The notes: generated by a model not told the origin, from the sequence alone. A stretch of 64,000 bases of DNA from Oceanicola sp. (GCA_017792405.1 CP051231.1:1738895-1802894); one strand, 5' to 3'; shown: positions 37,007 through 47,109, counted from the first letter of the stretch. Program-made: numbers and translations.

Positions 37007-37499
37007 CTGCCGCCACCTTCACGCTCTTCATCACGCCCGGCTGCGCAGGCGGCTCGCCGCGCGGGATCGCATCGACATGCTCCATCCCGTCGATCACCCG
37101 GCCATAGACGGTGTAATTTCCATTGAGGAAATGCACGTCATCGAAGCAGATGAAGAACTGGCTGTTCGCGCTGTCGGGGTTCTGGCTGCGGGCCGCACCG
37201 AGAACGCCGCGGTCGAAGGGCAGCTTGTTGAACTCGGCCGGCACGTTGGGCAGGTCGGAGCCGCCGGTGCCCGCGCGCCGCAGGTCGCCGCCCGCCTTGC
37301 CGTGGGCAACATCGCCGGTTTGGGCCATGAAGCCCTCGATCACGCGGTGAAACACGACACCATCATAGGCACCGGAGCGGGCCAGCTCCTTCATCCGGGC
37401 TGAGTGCTGCGGGGCCACATCGGGCAGCAGCTCGACGGTCACGGTGCCGCCGTCCAGCTCGATCAGGATGGTGTTTTCGGGGTCTTTGATCTCGGCCAT
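36999..37499 (-). CDS. Peptidyl-prolyl isomerase (cyclophilin), cytoplasmic
   Basis: 166 residues, a single cyclophilin domain without signal peptide: [17 protein letters not shown] and [11 protein letters not shown]. It is closely related to the overlapping downstream gene, so the pair looks like a duplication in which one copy gained an export segment. The ATG is at 37497-37499; the much longer open frame upstream is antisense to pgk. Divergent from pgk over 117 bp. Confidence 0.9.
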   Translation of the reverse strand: MAEIKDPENTILIELDGGTVTVELLPDVAPQHSARMKELARSGAYDGVVFHRVIEGFMAQTGDVAHGKAGGDLRRAGTGGSDLPNVPAEFNKLPFDRGVLGAARSQNPDSANSQFFICFDDVHFLNGNYTVYGRVIDGMEHVDAIPRGEPPAQPGVMKSVKVAADV

Positions 37500-37616
37500 A
37501 CGCGCCTCCTCAGTCATAAGTCGCGGGCACCCTATGCGGCGCGCTGCCAAAGGGAAACCCCCGCGTTGACCGCGCCGATCAAACCAGCGAGAACGGGGCG
37601 ACAGATGGAGGATCGC

Positions 37617-38795
37617 ATGGCCTGGAAAACCCTTGATGACATGGACCTGAGCGGCAAGCGCGTGCTGGTGCGGGTCGATATCAACGTGCCGATGGATGGC
37701 GGCAAAGTCACCGACACCACCCGCATCGACAGGATCGTGCCCACCGTCGAGGATATTCTGGCCAAGGGCGGCAAGCCGATCCTGCTGGCGCACTTCGGGC
37801 GGCCCAAGGGCAAGGTGGTGCCCGAGATGTCGCTGGAGCAGGTCGTGCCCGCCCTCTCCGAGGCGCTCGGCCAAAAAGTGGCCTTCGCCGATGGCGGCTG
37901 GGATGCCGCCGTGGCCACGCTCTCTGCGGGCCAGGTGTTGCTGCTGGAGAACATGCGTTTCTTCCCCGGCGAAGAGGCCAACGATCCGGCCTTCGCCAAG
38001 GAACTCGCCGCGCTGGGTGACATCTACTGCAATGATGCCTTCTCCGCCGCCCACCGCGCCCATGCCTCCACCGAGGGCGTGGCGCATCTGCTGCCCAATT
38101 GCGCGGGCCGCAACATGCAGGAGGAGCTGGAGGCGCTGGAGGGCGCTTTGGGCGACCCGATCCGCCCGGTGGCCGCCGTGGTCGGCGGCGCGAAGGTCTC
38201 GACCAAGATCACCCTGCTCTCCAACCTGCTCGACAAGGTCGACCACCTGATCATCGGTGGTGGCATGGCCAATACCTTCCTGCTGGCGCAAGGCCACGAG
38301 ATCGGCCAGTCGCTCGCAGAGGCCGAGATGACCGGCACCGCGCTGGAAATCCTCGAAAAGGCCAAGGGCTCTGGCTGCCAGATCCACCTGCCGGTGGACG
38401 TGGTGGTGGCCGAAGAGTTCAAGGCCCGCGCCCCGCACAAGGTCTGCCCCGCCGAGGCCTGCCCGGCAGAGGGCATGATCCTCGATGCCGGGCCGAAGAC
38501 GGTGGCGAAGATCTGTGAAATTTTCGACGAGAGCGAAACGGTCATCTGGAACGGCCCGCTCGGCGCCTTCGAGATCATGCCCTTCGGCGCCGCCACCTAT
38601 GCCGCCGCGCGTCAGGCCGGAGCGCTGACCGACCGGGGCGAGCTGATCACCGTGGCCGGTGGCGGCGATACCGTCTCGGCGCTCAACAACGCCAAGGCGG
38701 TGCACCAGTTCACCTATATCTCCACCGCCGGCGGCGCGTTTCTGGAGTGGATGGAAGGCAAGACCCTGCCCGGCGTCGCGGCGCTGGGGGGCTGA
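37617..38795 (+). CDS. pgk: Phosphoglycerate kinase
   Basis: 392 residues. The family start [13 protein letters not shown], the substrate site [30 protein letters not shown] and the nucleotide loop GGGDTVSAL are all present. It transfers phosphate from 1,3-bisphosphoglycerate to ADP in glycolysis, or the reverse in gluconeogenesis. The ATG at 37617 has GGAGGA 5-8 nt upstream. The aldolase gene follows 138 bp later. Confidence 0.95.
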   Translation: MAWKTLDDMDLSGKRVLVRVDINVPMDGGKVTDTTRIDRIVPTVEDILAKGGKPILLAHFGRPKGKVVPEMSLEQVVPALSEALGQKVAFADGGWDAAVATLSAGQVLLLENMRFFPGEEANDPAFAKELAALGDIYCNDAFSAAHRAHASTEGVAHLLPNCAGRNMQEELEALEGALGDPIRPVAAVVGGAKVSTKITLLSNLLDKVDHLIIGGGMANTFLLAQGHEIGQSLAEAEMTGTALEILEKAKGSGCQIHLPVDVVVAEEFKARAPHKVCPAEACPAEGMILDAGPKTVAKICEIFDESETVIWNGPLGAFEIMPFGAATYAAARQAGALTDRGELITVAGGGDTVSALNNAKAVHQFTYISTAGGAFLEWMEGKTLPGVAALGG

Positions 38796-38933
38796 GGCTG
38801 ACCGCACCAAGAATTCTGCTACAGAAATTCGCCGCGCTAGCGGCCCGGACCCGGCGTTAGCGCAATCACCTTTGCCTTCCCCCGCGCCCGCCGCTATCCC
38901 TCTGCCCGAAGGTCACAAACGAGGGACGGACCC

Positions 38934-39827
38934 ATGCCGAACGCCGAGCAAAAACAAAAGATCGCCGCAGGTCAGGGCTTCATCGCCGCGCTCGACCAGT
39001 CCGGGGGCTCCACCCCCAAGGCGCTCCGGCTCTACGGCGTCTCCGAAGAGCGCTATGCCAATGATGACGAGATGTTCGACCTCATCCACGAGATGCGCTC
39101 CCGCATCGCCACCTCGCCGGCCTTCACCGGCGACAAGGTGATCGGCGCGATCCTGTTCGAAAAGACGATGGACCGCGACATCGCAGGCAAGCCCTCGGCG
39201 CAGTTCCTGTGGGAAGACCGCGGCGTTGTCCCCTTTCTGAAGATCGACAAGGGGCTGGAAGAAGAGGCCAATGGCGTCCAACTGATGAAGCCCATTCCCG
39301 GCCTCTCAGAGCTGCTCACCCGCGCTGCCGACAAGGGCATCTTCGGCACCAAGGAGCGCTCGGTGATCCATGCCGCCAACCCCGAGGGGATTGCCGCCAA
39401 CGTGGCCCAGCAGTTCGAGCTTGGCGCGCAGGTGGTGGAGCACGGGCTGGTGCCGATCCTCGAGCCCGAGATCAACATCAACGCGCCCGACAAGGCCGAG
39501 GCCGAGGCATTGCTGCGCGACGAGATCCTCAAGCGTCTCGATGCCCTGCCCGGCACATCTGACGTGATGCTAAAGCTCACCCTCCCCGAGGAATCCAACC
39601 TCTACAAGCCGCTGATCGACCATCCGCGCGTGCTGAAGGTCGTGGCGCTCTCGGGCGGATACTCCCGCGAAGAGGCCAACACCCGGCTGGCGCAGAACAC
39701 CGGCATGGTCGCCAGCTTCTCCCGCGCGCTGACCGAGGGCCTGTCTGACGACCAGTCGGACAGCGAGTTCAACGAGACTCTCGGCTCCGCCATCGGCTCG
39801 ATCCACGCGGCCTCCGTCGCCGGCTGA
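38934..39827 (+). CDS. Fructose-bisphosphate aldolase, class I
   Basis: 297 residues. The class I bacterial pattern is clear: GFIAALDQSGGSTPKALRLYG at the start, VPFLKIDKGLEEE, LVPILEPEININ and the Schiff-base lysine in VMLKLTLPEE, then VVALSGGYSREEA. It cleaves fructose 1,6-bisphosphate without a metal. It stands behind pgk in the same direction. A GCGCCGCC/GGCGGCGC hairpin at 39844-39865 follows the stop without a U-tract. Confidence 0.93.
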   Translation: MPNAEQKQKIAAGQGFIAALDQSGGSTPKALRLYGVSEERYANDDEMFDLIHEMRSRIATSPAFTGDKVIGAILFEKTMDRDIAGKPSAQFLWEDRGVVPFLKIDKGLEEEANGVQLMKPIPGLSELLTRAADKGIFGTKERSVIHAANPEGIAANVAQQFELGAQVVEHGLVPILEPEININAPDKAEAEALLRDEILKRLDALPGTSDVMLKLTLPEESNLYKPLIDHPRVLKVVALSGGYSREEANTRLAQNTGMVASFSRALTEGLSDDQSDSEFNETLGSAIGSIHAASVAG

Positions 39828-40044
39828 TCTGCGCCCGCCCACGGCGCCGCCCGGCACGGCGGCGCTGAAACGGGGCGCCTCTGCCCCCTGCGCACGCCCC
39901 TGACCGCACCGTTAACCTGTTTGCCACTGTTTTCAGTGCATTTTCGGGTGATCGGGGCAGAAAGGGGATTCACTTGACCGCCGGAGTGTGTCAGATTCAT
40001 TGCACGAGGTCCGCAAAGAGGCCCGTACGAAGAGGCACAACGGT

Positions 40045-40347
40045 ATGGCAGTTTCCCGCAGACGACCGGCATTTGGGGTGGTGATCTATTTCGCCGTCAC
40101 CCTGTCGCTTGGTCTCTACTTCACCTTCGCGGCGGTTCAAGGCGACTATGGCCTGTTCCGGCGCATCGAGATTGAAGCAGAGGCGAGCGAGCTGAAGGCC
40201 GAGCGGGAACGGCTGAAGGTTGAGGTTGCCGCACTGCGCAACAAGGCGCGCCGCATGTCGGACGACTACCTCGACCTCGACCTGCTCGATCAGCAGGCGC
40301 GCGACGTGCTGGGCCTGATCCGCGCCGACGAAATCGTCATTCGCTGA
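40045..40347 (+). CDS. FtsB/DivIC-family septum formation protein
   Basis: 100 residues from the ATG at 40045 (AGAGG upstream); a GTG at 39988 would add 19 basic residues. One membrane span (FGVVIYFAVTLSLGLYFTFAAV split over about residues 9-30) is followed by a coiled coil rich in Leu/Glu/Arg (LKAERERLKVEVAALRNK) and a periplasmic end with DDYLDLDLLDQQARDVL. FtsB with FtsL and FtsQ recruits septal wall synthesis. It sits just before the pdh operon, a common alphaproteobacterial arrangement. Confidence 0.85.
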   Translation: MAVSRRRPAFGVVIYFAVTLSLGLYFTFAAVQGDYGLFRRIEIEAEASELKAERERLKVEVAALRNKARRMSDDYLDLDLLDQQARDVLGLIRADEIVIR

Positions 40348-40552
40348 CCTTCCCTGCTGCGCTGCGGCATCGCAAGCGCGGCCCTTGCACGCCGACTTCC
40401 CCCACCGCACGGTCCGTTAACCTCCTGTCAATACAGGCGGAACGCCGCCGCTCCTGTCTGCGTTAAAATTTCATGTGCATGTCCGGAAGGGCAATGCTAA
40501 GACATGGTTCAACGTTAAACTACTTTTCAAGACTCGGGGAGGAGAGGCTGCC

Positions 40553-41575
40553 ATGGCGGCTCGGAAGACCACCAGAAAGACACCCGCGAAGTCCAACACA
40601 TCGAAGGACGACCTGCTCGCCTACTACCGCGACATGCTGCTGATCCGCCGGTTCGAGGAAAAGGCCGGCCAGCTCTATGGCATGGGCCTGATCGGCGGGT
40701 TCTGCCACCTCTACATCGGTCAGGAAGCCGTTGTGGTTGGGCTCGAAGCCGCCGCCAAGGAAGGCGACAAGCGCATCACATCCTACCGCGACCACGGCCA
40801 CATGCTGGCCTGCGGGATGGACCCGAAAGGCGTGATGGCCGAGCTCACCGGCCGCGAAGGCGGCTACTCGAAGGGCAAAGGCGGCTCGATGCACATGTTC
40901 TCGAAAGAGAAGCATTTCTACGGCGGCCACGGCATCGTCGGTGCCCAGGTGCCGCTCGGCGCGGGCCTCGCCTTTGCCGACAAGTACAACGAAAACGACA
41001 ACGTCACCTTTACCTATTTCGGCGACGGTGCCGCCAACCAGGGCCAGGTCTATGAGACCTTCAACATGGCCGCCCTCTGGAAGCTGCCGGTGATTTTCGT
41101 GATCGAGAACAACCAGTACGCCATGGGTACCTCGCAGAACCGCTCCACCTCGACCGAAGATATCCACACCCGCGGCGCGCCATTTGGCATCCCCGGCGAG
41201 ATCGTCGACGGCATGGATGTTCTGGCGGTCAAAGAGGCCGGCGAGAAGGCCGTGTCGCACTGCCGCTCGGGTGAGGGCCCCTATATTCTGGAAGTGAAAA
41301 CATACCGTTATCGCGGCCACTCCATGTCTGACCCGGCCAAGTACCGGACCCGCGAGGAGGTTCAGAAGATGCGCGAGGAGCGCGACCCGATCGAACGTGT
41401 CCGCGCCATGCTGCTCGAAGGCAAACACGCCTCCGAAGACGACCTCAAAGGGATCGACAAGGAGATCAAGGACATCGTCAACGAGAGCGCCGAGTTCTCC
41501 AAGGAAAGCCCCGAGCCCGCGCTCGAGGAGCTCTGGACGGACATCTACGCCGACGTGGCGCCGCAGGAAGCCTGA
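40553..41575 (+). CDS. pdhA: Pyruvate dehydrogenase E1 component, alpha subunit
   Basis: 340 residues. The thiamine-diphosphate motif starts GDGAANQGQVYETFN and ends ENNQYAMGT, and the conserved YRYRGHSMSDPAKYR phosphorylation-loop region follows. With PdhB it decarboxylates pyruvate. The ATG at 40553 has a GGGGAGGAGAGG site; the frame before it is leader. First of pdhABC, spaced 15 and 12 nt. Confidence 0.95.
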   Translation: MAARKTTRKTPAKSNTSKDDLLAYYRDMLLIRRFEEKAGQLYGMGLIGGFCHLYIGQEAVVVGLEAAAKEGDKRITSYRDHGHMLACGMDPKGVMAELTGREGGYSKGKGGSMHMFSKEKHFYGGHGIVGAQVPLGAGLAFADKYNENDNVTFTYFGDGAANQGQVYETFNMAALWKLPVIFVIENNQYAMGTSQNRSTSTEDIHTRGAPFGIPGEIVDGMDVLAVKEAGEKAVSHCRSGEGPYILEVKTYRYRGHSMSDPAKYRTREEVQKMREERDPIERVRAMLLEGKHASEDDLKGIDKEIKDIVNESAEFSKESPEPALEELWTDIYADVAPQEA

Positions 41576-41590
41576 GGGGAGAACTGAGAG

Positions 41591-42970
41591 ATGGCAACCG
41601 AACTGCTCATGCCCGCGCTTTCCCCGACGATGGAGGAAGGCACGCTTGCAAAATGGCTGGTGAAGGAGGGCGACACCGTGTCGTCCGGCGACATCCTGGC
41701 CGAGATCGAAACCGACAAGGCCACGATGGAATTCGAGGCCGTTGACGAGGGCACCATCGGCAAGATCCTCGTGTCCGAGGGCACCGAAGGGGTGAAAGTG
41801 AACACCCCTATCGCTGTGATCCTCGAAGAGGGCGAAGATGCCTCTGCCGCCGAAAACGTATCTTCCGGCAGCAGCGAACCCGCTGAAACCAAGGAAGAGG
41901 CCTCTGCCCCCGCGGCTGCGAAGCCCGAGGCCGAGGCGCCGACCGAGTTGAAGGTGGATGCTTCTCCCGATTGGCCCGAGGGCACCGAGATGGTGCAAAC
42001 CACCGTCCGTGAGGCCCTGCGCGATGCGATGGCCGAGGAAATGCGGAAGGATGAAAGCGTTTTCCTGATGGGCGAGGAGGTTGCCGAGTATCAGGGCGCC
42101 TACAAGATCTCCCAAGGCATGCTCGACGAGTTCGGCCCCAAGCGGGTGATCGATACGCCGATCACCGAGCACGGCTTTGCCGGCATCGCCACGGGGGCCG
42201 CTTTTGGCGGCCTGCGCCCGATCGTGGAGTTCATGACCTTCAACTTCGCCATGCAGGCGATCGACCATATCATCAACTCTGCGGCCAAGACGCTCTACAT
42301 GTCGGGCGGCCAGATGGGCGCGCCGATGGTCTTCCGTGGCCCCAACGGCGCGGCAGCCCGCGTGGCGGCCCAGCATAGCCAGGACTACGCGGCATGGTAC
42401 GCCATGATCCCCGGCCTGAAGGTGGTGATGCCCTACTCGGCAGCCGACTACAAAGGCCTGATGAAGACCGCGATCCGCGACCCCAACCCGGTGATCTTCC
42501 TGGAGAACGAGATCCTCTACGGCCGCACCTTCGACGTGCCCAAGCTCGATGACTTCACCATCCCCTTCGGCAAGGCAAAAATCTGGCGCGAAGGGGATGA
42601 TGTGACCCTGGTCAGTTTCGGCATCGGGATGCAGTATGCCCTTGAGGCGGCTGAGAAACTTGCCGAGGACGGCATATCCGCCGAGGTGATCGACCTGCGC
42701 ACGTTGCGCCCGATGGACACCGCCACGGTGATCAAATCGGTGATGAAGACCAACCGCTGCGTGACGGTCGAAGAAGGCTGGCCGGTTGGCTCCATCGGCG
42801 GGCACATCTCTTCGGTGCTGATGCAGGAGGCCTTCGATTATCTCGATGCGCCGGTCATCAACTGCACCGGCAAGGACGTGCCGATGCCCTACGCCGCCAA
42901 TCTCGAAAAACACGCGCTGGTGACCACCGACGAGGTGATCGAAGCCGCGAAAAAAGTGACCTACCGGTAA
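41591..42970 (+). CDS. pdhB: Pyruvate dehydrogenase E1 beta subunit with N-terminal lipoyl domain
   Basis: 459 residues. Residues 1-80 are a lipoyl domain with the lipoylated lysine in [15 protein letters not shown] Glu/Ala linker follows to about 135, then the E1-beta transketolase domain ([48 protein letters not shown]). A lipoyl domain on E1-beta is characteristic of Alphaproteobacteria, and here it is nearly identical to that of PdhC. Confidence 0.95.
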   Translation: MATELLMPALSPTMEEGTLAKWLVKEGDTVSSGDILAEIETDKATMEFEAVDEGTIGKILVSEGTEGVKVNTPIAVILEEGEDASAAENVSSGSSEPAETKEEASAPAAAKPEAEAPTELKVDASPDWPEGTEMVQTTVREALRDAMAEEMRKDESVFLMGEEVAEYQGAYKISQGMLDEFGPKRVIDTPITEHGFAGIATGAAFGGLRPIVEFMTFNFAMQAIDHIINSAAKTLYMSGGQMGAPMVFRGPNGAAARVAAQHSQDYAAWYAMIPGLKVVMPYSAADYKGLMKTAIRDPNPVIFLENEILYGRTFDVPKLDDFTIPFGKAKIWREGDDVTLVSFGIGMQYALEAAEKLAEDGISAEVIDLRTLRPMDTATVIKSVMKTNRCVTVEEGWPVGSIGGHISSVLMQEAFDYLDAPVINCTGKDVPMPYAANLEKHALVTTDEVIEAAKKVTYR

Positions 42971-42982
42971 GGAGAGAGAGCG

Positions 42983-44281
42983 ATGCCCACAGAAGTTCTG
43001 ATGCCCGCCCTCTCGCCCACCATGGAGCAGGGCACCCTTGCGAAATGGCTGGTGAAGGAAGGCGACACCGTCTCTTCCGGCGACCTGCTGGCAGAGATCG
43101 AGACCGACAAGGCGACGATGGAATTCGAAGCCGTCGATGAGGGCGTGATCGGCAAGATCCTCGTCGAGGAAGGTACGGAAGGCGTGGCGGTGAACACCCC
43201 CATCGCCGTGCTGCTCGAAGAGGGCGAAAGTGCCGACGACATCAAGGAAGGCGGCTCTGCACCGAAGGCCGAGGCGCCTGTTAAAGAAGAGGCAAAAGCC
43301 GAAGCGCCTGCCTCCGCCCCTGCTGCAAGCGCTGCCCCTGCGGCACCGTCCAAAGATGGCGAGCGCATCTTCGCCTCGCCGCTGGCCCGCCGGATTGCTG
43401 CCGACAAGGGCATCGACCTTGCCTCGATCAAGGGCTCCGGCCCCAAGGGGCGGATCGTGAAATCGGATGTGGAGAACGCCAAGCCTGGCGCGGCCCCTGC
43501 GAAGGAAGAGGCCAAGGCCCCAGCTGCCGCTGCTGCAGCAGCACCCGCTGGCCCCACTGCCGATGCCATCGCCAAGATGTACGAAGGCCGCGAGTACGAA
43601 GAGGTCAAGCTCGACGGGATGCGCAAGACCATTGCCGCGCGTCTCACCGAGGCGAAGCAGACGATCCCGCACTTCTACCTGCGCCGTGATATCCAGCTCG
43701 ATGCGCTGCTGAAGTTCCGCAGCCAGCTGAACAAGCAGCTGGAAGGCCGCGGCGTGAAGCTTTCGGTGAACGACTTCATCATCAAGGCATGCGCCCTCGC
43801 GCTTCAGGCCGTGCCCGATTGCAACGCGGTCTGGGCCGGCGACCGGGTGCTGAAGCTCAAACCCTCCGATGTGGCCGTGGCCGTTGCCATCGAGGGCGGT
43901 CTGTTCACGCCGGTGCTGAAGGATGCCGACACCAAGAGCCTCTCAGCCCTCTCGGCGGAGATGAAAGACCTCGCCACCCGCGCCCGCGACCGCAAGCTCG
44001 CGCCGCATGAGTACCAGGGCGGCACCTTTGCCATCTCCAACCTCGGCATGTTCGGGATCGACAACTTCGACGCGGTCATCAACCCGCCCCATGGCGCGAT
44101 CCTCGCGGTGGGTTCGGGCGTGAAGAAGCCGGTTGTGGGCGCCGATGGCGAGTTGACCGTGGCCACTGTGATGAGCGTGACGCTCTCGGTCGATCACCGG
44201 GTGATCGACGGCGCGCTTGGGGCCGAGTTCCTCAAGGCCTTGGTGGAAAACCTCGAAAACCCGATGGTGATGCTCGCCTGA
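42983..44281 (+). CDS. pdhC: Dihydrolipoamide acetyltransferase (E2) of pyruvate dehydrogenase
   Basis: 432 residues. A lipoyl domain (1-80; [12 protein letters not shown]) is followed by an Ala/Glu linker, a peripheral-subunit-binding domain ([31 protein letters not shown]), a second linker and the acyltransferase core, whose catalytic His and Asp lie in [15 protein letters not shown]. It forms the core of the complex. The E3 gene is not in the window. A strong terminator follows. Confidence 0.95.
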   Translation: MPTEVLMPALSPTMEQGTLAKWLVKEGDTVSSGDLLAEIETDKATMEFEAVDEGVIGKILVEEGTEGVAVNTPIAVLLEEGESADDIKEGGSAPKAEAPVKEEAKAEAPASAPAASAAPAAPSKDGERIFASPLARRIAADKGIDLASIKGSGPKGRIVKSDVENAKPGAAPAKEEAKAPAAAAAAAPAGPTADAIAKMYEGREYEEVKLDGMRKTIAARLTEAKQTIPHFYLRRDIQLDALLKFRSQLNKQLEGRGVKLSVNDFIIKACALALQAVPDCNAVWAGDRVLKLKPSDVAVAVAIEGGLFTPVLKDADTKSLSALSAEMKDLATRARDRKLAPHEYQGGTFAISNLGMFGIDNFDAVINPPHGAILAVGSGVKKPVVGADGELTVATVMSVTLSVDHRVIDGALGAEFLKALVENLENPMVMLA

Positions 44282-44304
44282 GCCACCTTTGCACCCAGCT
44301 ACAG

Positions 44305-44335
44305 GGCCGCGCGAAACCCTCGCGCGGCCTTTTTT
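44305..44335 (+). terminator. Intrinsic terminator of the pdh operon
   Basis: Perfect 10-bp stem GGCCGCGCGA / TCGCGCGGCC, 5-nt loop AACCC, followed by six T. It lies 24 nt after the pdhC stop and is the clearest terminator in the window. Confidence 0.93.
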
Positions 44336-44397
44336 CTTGCCAGAATGGCCAAAGCGCTTACGCTCTCTGCATTCAATTTTGATGATGAGAGATTGCT

Positions 44398-44850
44398 ATG
44401 AACATTCCGAGCCTCGCGGAGGTCGAGTCCGCCGTTGCAGAGACCATCAAGGAAAGCCCGCTTTACCCACCGCTTGCCAACGTGCTGGGTGGCGTCAAAG
44501 GCATTGCCCGCGCTGTGCATGAAACACTGCTCGCGATTGCCAAAACCGGGGTGAAATCCGCTACTAGCCTGCTGCATTCTGCGAAGTCGCGCCTGCTGAA
44601 GACGTTGACCAAGATCATCGGCAAGGCGGTGTCGCTGCTGAAACCTCTCATCGGGTTTGTCGACAGCCTCTTGAACCGGCTGGCCAAGGTCGTCGACAAG
44701 GCCGCCCGTATTGGTGGCAAGGTAGCCAAATTCGGAGCGGACAAGGCCGTGAATGCCGCGAAATCAGTGAACAAGATGGCCCAGAGCATTCTGGGCACGG
44801 GCAAGCAAGCCGCTGGCAGCGCCTGGGATTTCGTCGACGATCTTTGGTGA
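44398..44850 (+). CDS. Orphan Lys/Ala-rich helical protein
   Basis: 150 residues, not recognised. It is predicted to be nearly all amphipathic helix, strongly basic in the middle (about residues 50-120, with many Lys and few acidic residues) and slightly acidic at both ends, closing with WDFVDDLW. There are no cysteines and no signal peptide; one stretch (IGKAVSLLKPLIGFVDSLL) is markedly hydrophobic. GAGAG precedes the ATG. It stands alone between the pdh terminator and the convergent cysE. Phasin-like, membrane-binding or nucleic-acid-binding roles are all possible. Confidence 0.6.
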   Translation: MNIPSLAEVESAVAETIKESPLYPPLANVLGGVKGIARAVHETLLAIAKTGVKSATSLLHSAKSRLLKTLTKIIGKAVSLLKPLIGFVDSLLNRLAKVVDKAARIGGKVAKFGADKAVNAAKSVNKMAQSILGTGKQAAGSAWDFVDDLW

Positions 44851-44856
44851 TTGGCC

Positions 44857-45666
44857 CTAGTCGGCCCCGCCAAGGAGTTGGTTCATCGACACGGACGGTT
44901 GCGAGCAGCCCGCCTTGCCAACGATCTTGGCCGGAACGCCGGCTACGGTGCTCTCGGGCGGCACATCGTGCAGCACCACCGAGCCTGCGGCGATGCGCGA
45001 GCAGCAGCCTACCCTGATGTTGCCGAGCACCTTGGCCCCTGCCCCGATCAGCACGCCATCGCCGATCTTGGGATGACGGTCTTCATCCTCCTTGCCGGTG
45101 CCGCCAAGGGTCACCGAGTGAAGGATCGAGACGTTATCGCCAACAACCGCGGTTTCGCCGAACACGATGGAATGGGCGTGATCAAGGAAGATCCCCTTGC
45201 CCACGCGGCAGGCCGGGTGAATATCAACCCCGAAGGTCTCGGAAATCCGCATCTGGAAGAAATACGCCATGTCGTGGCGCCCCTGCTTCCACAGCCAGTG
45301 GCCCACGCGATAGGCTTGAATTGCCTGATACCCCTTGAAGTACATCAGCGGCTGCAGAAAGCGGTGGCAGGCCGGATCGCGCTCGTAGACTGCCACAAGA
45401 TCGGCCCGTGCGGCCTGCCCGATGGCCGGATCTGCGGCATAGGCCTCATCGGCGATTTCGCGCAGGAGCTGCTCCGACATTTCACCCGACGCCAGCTTCA
45501 TCGAAATGCGGAAGGCCAGCGCCTGCTCCATGGATTTGTGGTGCAGAACGCAGGAGTGCATGAGCCCGCCCAGAAGCGGCTCAAGGCTGATCGCCTCCTC
45601 CCCTTCGCGGATGATCCGATCCCAAACGGGATCGACTTCGCTCAGCTTGCTCTTGGTCTGGGCCAT
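44857..45666 (-). CDS. cysE: Serine O-acetyltransferase
   Basis: 269 residues from the ATG at 45664-45666, which is better spaced from AAGGA than the ATG two codons earlier. The N-terminal helical domain (about 1-140) is followed by a left-handed beta-helix with hexapeptide repeats and the catalytic HPACRVGKGIFLDHAHSIVFG. It makes O-acetylserine, the precursor of cysteine. A C-terminal tail after GVPAKIVGK is expected to reach the active site. Convergent with the orphan gene, with only 6 bp between. Confidence 0.93.
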   Translation of the reverse strand: MAQTKSKLSEVDPVWDRIIREGEEAISLEPLLGGLMHSCVLHHKSMEQALAFRISMKLASGEMSEQLLREIADEAYAADPAIGQAARADLVAVYERDPACHRFLQPLMYFKGYQAIQAYRVGHWLWKQGRHDMAYFFQMRISETFGVDIHPACRVGKGIFLDHAHSIVFGETAVVGDNVSILHSVTLGGTGKEDEDRHPKIGDGVLIGAGAKVLGNIRVGCCSRIAAGSVVLHDVPPESTVAGVPAKIVGKAGCSQPSVSMNQLLGGAD

Positions 45667-45757
45667 GGTCATGTCCTTGCGCGTGCTGTTAGCCTTCTAG
45701 CCCAGATAGGCCCGTCTGGCCAATTGCAAAGACTGATGTGGAGGAAAAGGAGCGGTG

Positions 45758-46096
45758 ATGGAGGGGGAGAGGCAACAGGCATTCCGCGCGCGGCTCGTTG
45801 CCCGCTTGGAAGACCTCGCCGCCGGAGAAACGCTGGGACGGGATGCCAAGAAAGTGGTGCAGCTTGATCAGCAGTCCGTCGGCCGGCTCAGTCGGATAGA
45901 CGCCCTGCAATCGCAGGCCATGGCGCAGGCCGCCAGCCGGATGCGCTTGGCCGAACAGAGGCGGATTAAGGCCGCTTTGGTGCGCTTGGATGAGGGGGAG
46001 TTTGGCTATTGCACCGATTGCGGAGAGGAAATCGCCGCGGCCCGGCTGGAGCATGACCCGGCCGCGGCGCTCTGCATGTCCTGTGCCCGCGGATGA
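45758..46096 (+). CDS. DksA/TraR-type C4 zinc-finger protein
   Basis: 112 residues. An N-terminal helical region (about 1-70) leads to a zinc finger with CTDCGEEI and CMSC, the four cysteines of the DksA/TraR family. Small members bind RNA polymerase through its secondary channel. The ATG at 45758 follows AAAAGGAG; a GTG one codon earlier is possible. It points into the end of the GTA cluster, with 3 bp between. Confidence 0.85.
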   Translation: MEGERQQAFRARLVARLEDLAAGETLGRDAKKVVQLDQQSVGRLSRIDALQSQAMAQAASRMRLAEQRRIKAALVRLDEGEFGYCTDCGEEIAAARLEHDPAAALCMSCARG

Positions 46097-46099
46097 CCC

Positions 46100-46399
46100 T
46101 CAGGGCAACAGCCGCCGCCCGGTGCGAAACCGGATGACTGCATCGAGCACCATAGCCCAGCAATGCGCATAGTCGAAGTCTTCGAAGCCGCGTGCCAGAC
46201 CGCGAGGCTGTCGGGCCACCGCCGCGCCCAACGAGCCGTCGCCCCACGCCTTGTGCGCCCGTCCGGTGACTTGCCGAAACCGGTCGGCGGCATCGGCGAA
46301 GGCAATAAATCGCTCCAACGCGCGCGGGCGCTCCTCTTCGCTCAGCGGCAGAAGCACCCGCGCAACCTCGCAAATGTCGCTGTGGTGAAGCTGGCGCAT
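46100..46399 (-). CDS. Last gene of the GTA transcript, unknown function
   Basis: 99 residues, mostly helical: a start MRQLHHSDICEVARVLL, then EEERPRALERFIAFADAADRF, and a GFEDFDYAHCWAMVL segment. No domain is recognised with certainty. Its ATG overlaps the stop of the DUF2793 gene (ATGA), so it belongs to the same translation chain as gp15. Genes in this place recur at the end of roseobacter GTA clusters; the role is unknown. Confidence 0.6.
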   Translation of the reverse strand: MRQLHHSDICEVARVLLPLSEEERPRALERFIAFADAADRFRQVTGRAHKAWGDGSLGAAVARQPRGLARGFEDFDYAHCWAMVLDAVIRFRTGRRLLP

Positions 46400-47109
46400 C
46401 AGATGCCCGGCAGGTCGATGGTGTAGTAATGCGCCGCCACGCGGATCGCGCCGCCGGCAAAATCGCCGCCGACCGCGGTCAGTTTCAGTGGCGCGGCGGC
46501 GTACCAAGTGGTGGGCGACCCGAGAAGGCCAGTGCAGTAGGAGCCTTGCTCGAGCCCAAGTCCCGAGCCGAATTGGCTCTCGGCCCCGGTGATGCCGAAG
46601 GTCCAGCTCGTCAGCGTGCCGGTAATCGCAGTGATCACCCGCGCCGAGACCGCAAATACCATGGAGTTCGCCGGAACTTGAGTTGTCGTGCTGTCGCTCG
46701 CGCCCGCTGAGATCGTGTGATCGAACTCCAGCACCTGCATCTTTGAGGCAGCTCCAGAGGGGCTGCCGGCCATGAGCGGTGCTTGCCATGCGGAGCCATC
46801 CCAAAGCGCATCAGTCGCTGTATCAACAATCCACGCCCGCCACCCGACCTTAGGTACCAGAAACACCCAGCCCCCGTTGTCCCCAATCGCAATCTGTCCT
46901 GCCTGCCCGGCCCATGCGTTGACCGCGCCTGTGGGCACGAACCAGCATTCACCGTCCACCACCACGGCCGGCGGGGTCGTGGTGCTTGCTGATTGCAGGC
47001 GCAGCTGTGCTAGCCCGTCGAGCCGCATCAGAGCGGCATTCACCGTCACGTGCTTTTGTGCCTGGCTGGCCTGCACGAGCGGCAGTTTGAGCTGCGTGGT
47101 CTCAGTCAT
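46399..47109 (-). CDS. DUF2793 protein, probable GTA tail-associated factor
   Basis: 236 residues from the ATG at 47107-47109. The N-terminal half matches the DUF2793 pattern: LPLVQASQAQKHVTVNAALMR, GECWFVPTGAVNAWAGQAGQ and GWVFLVPKVGWRAWI. The C-terminal half is a beta-rich domain (about 130-236). Such proteins occur with phage tail genes, and a receptor-binding or fibre role fits its place right after gp15, whose end it overlaps by 8 nt. This is inferred, not shown. Confidence 0.75.
   Translation of the reverse strand: MTETTQLKLPLVQASQAQKHVTVNAALMRLDGLAQLRLQSASTTTPPAVVVDGECWFVPTGAVNAWAGQAGQIAIGDNGGWVFLVPKVGWRAWIVDTATDALWDGSAWQAPLMAGSPSGAASKMQVLEFDHTISAGASDSTTTQVPANSMVFAVSARVITAITGTLTSWTFGITGAESQFGSGLGLEQGSYCTGLLGSPTTWYAAAPLKLTAVGGDFAGGAIRVAAHYYTIDLPGI

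Noticed and set aside
36999..38810. 603-codon open frame on minus
   Set aside because: Only its last 166 codons are a real gene (the cytoplasmic cyclophilin); the rest is antisense to pgk.
39844..39865. GCGCCGCC/GGCGGCGC hairpin after the aldolase gene as a terminator
   Set aside because: The stem is real, but no U-tract follows on plus, so it is not called as an intrinsic terminator.
40520..43672. 1050-codon open frame on the minus strand
   Set aside because: Antisense to pdhA, pdhB and pdhC, all of which have clear motifs. High GC removes stop codons from this frame.
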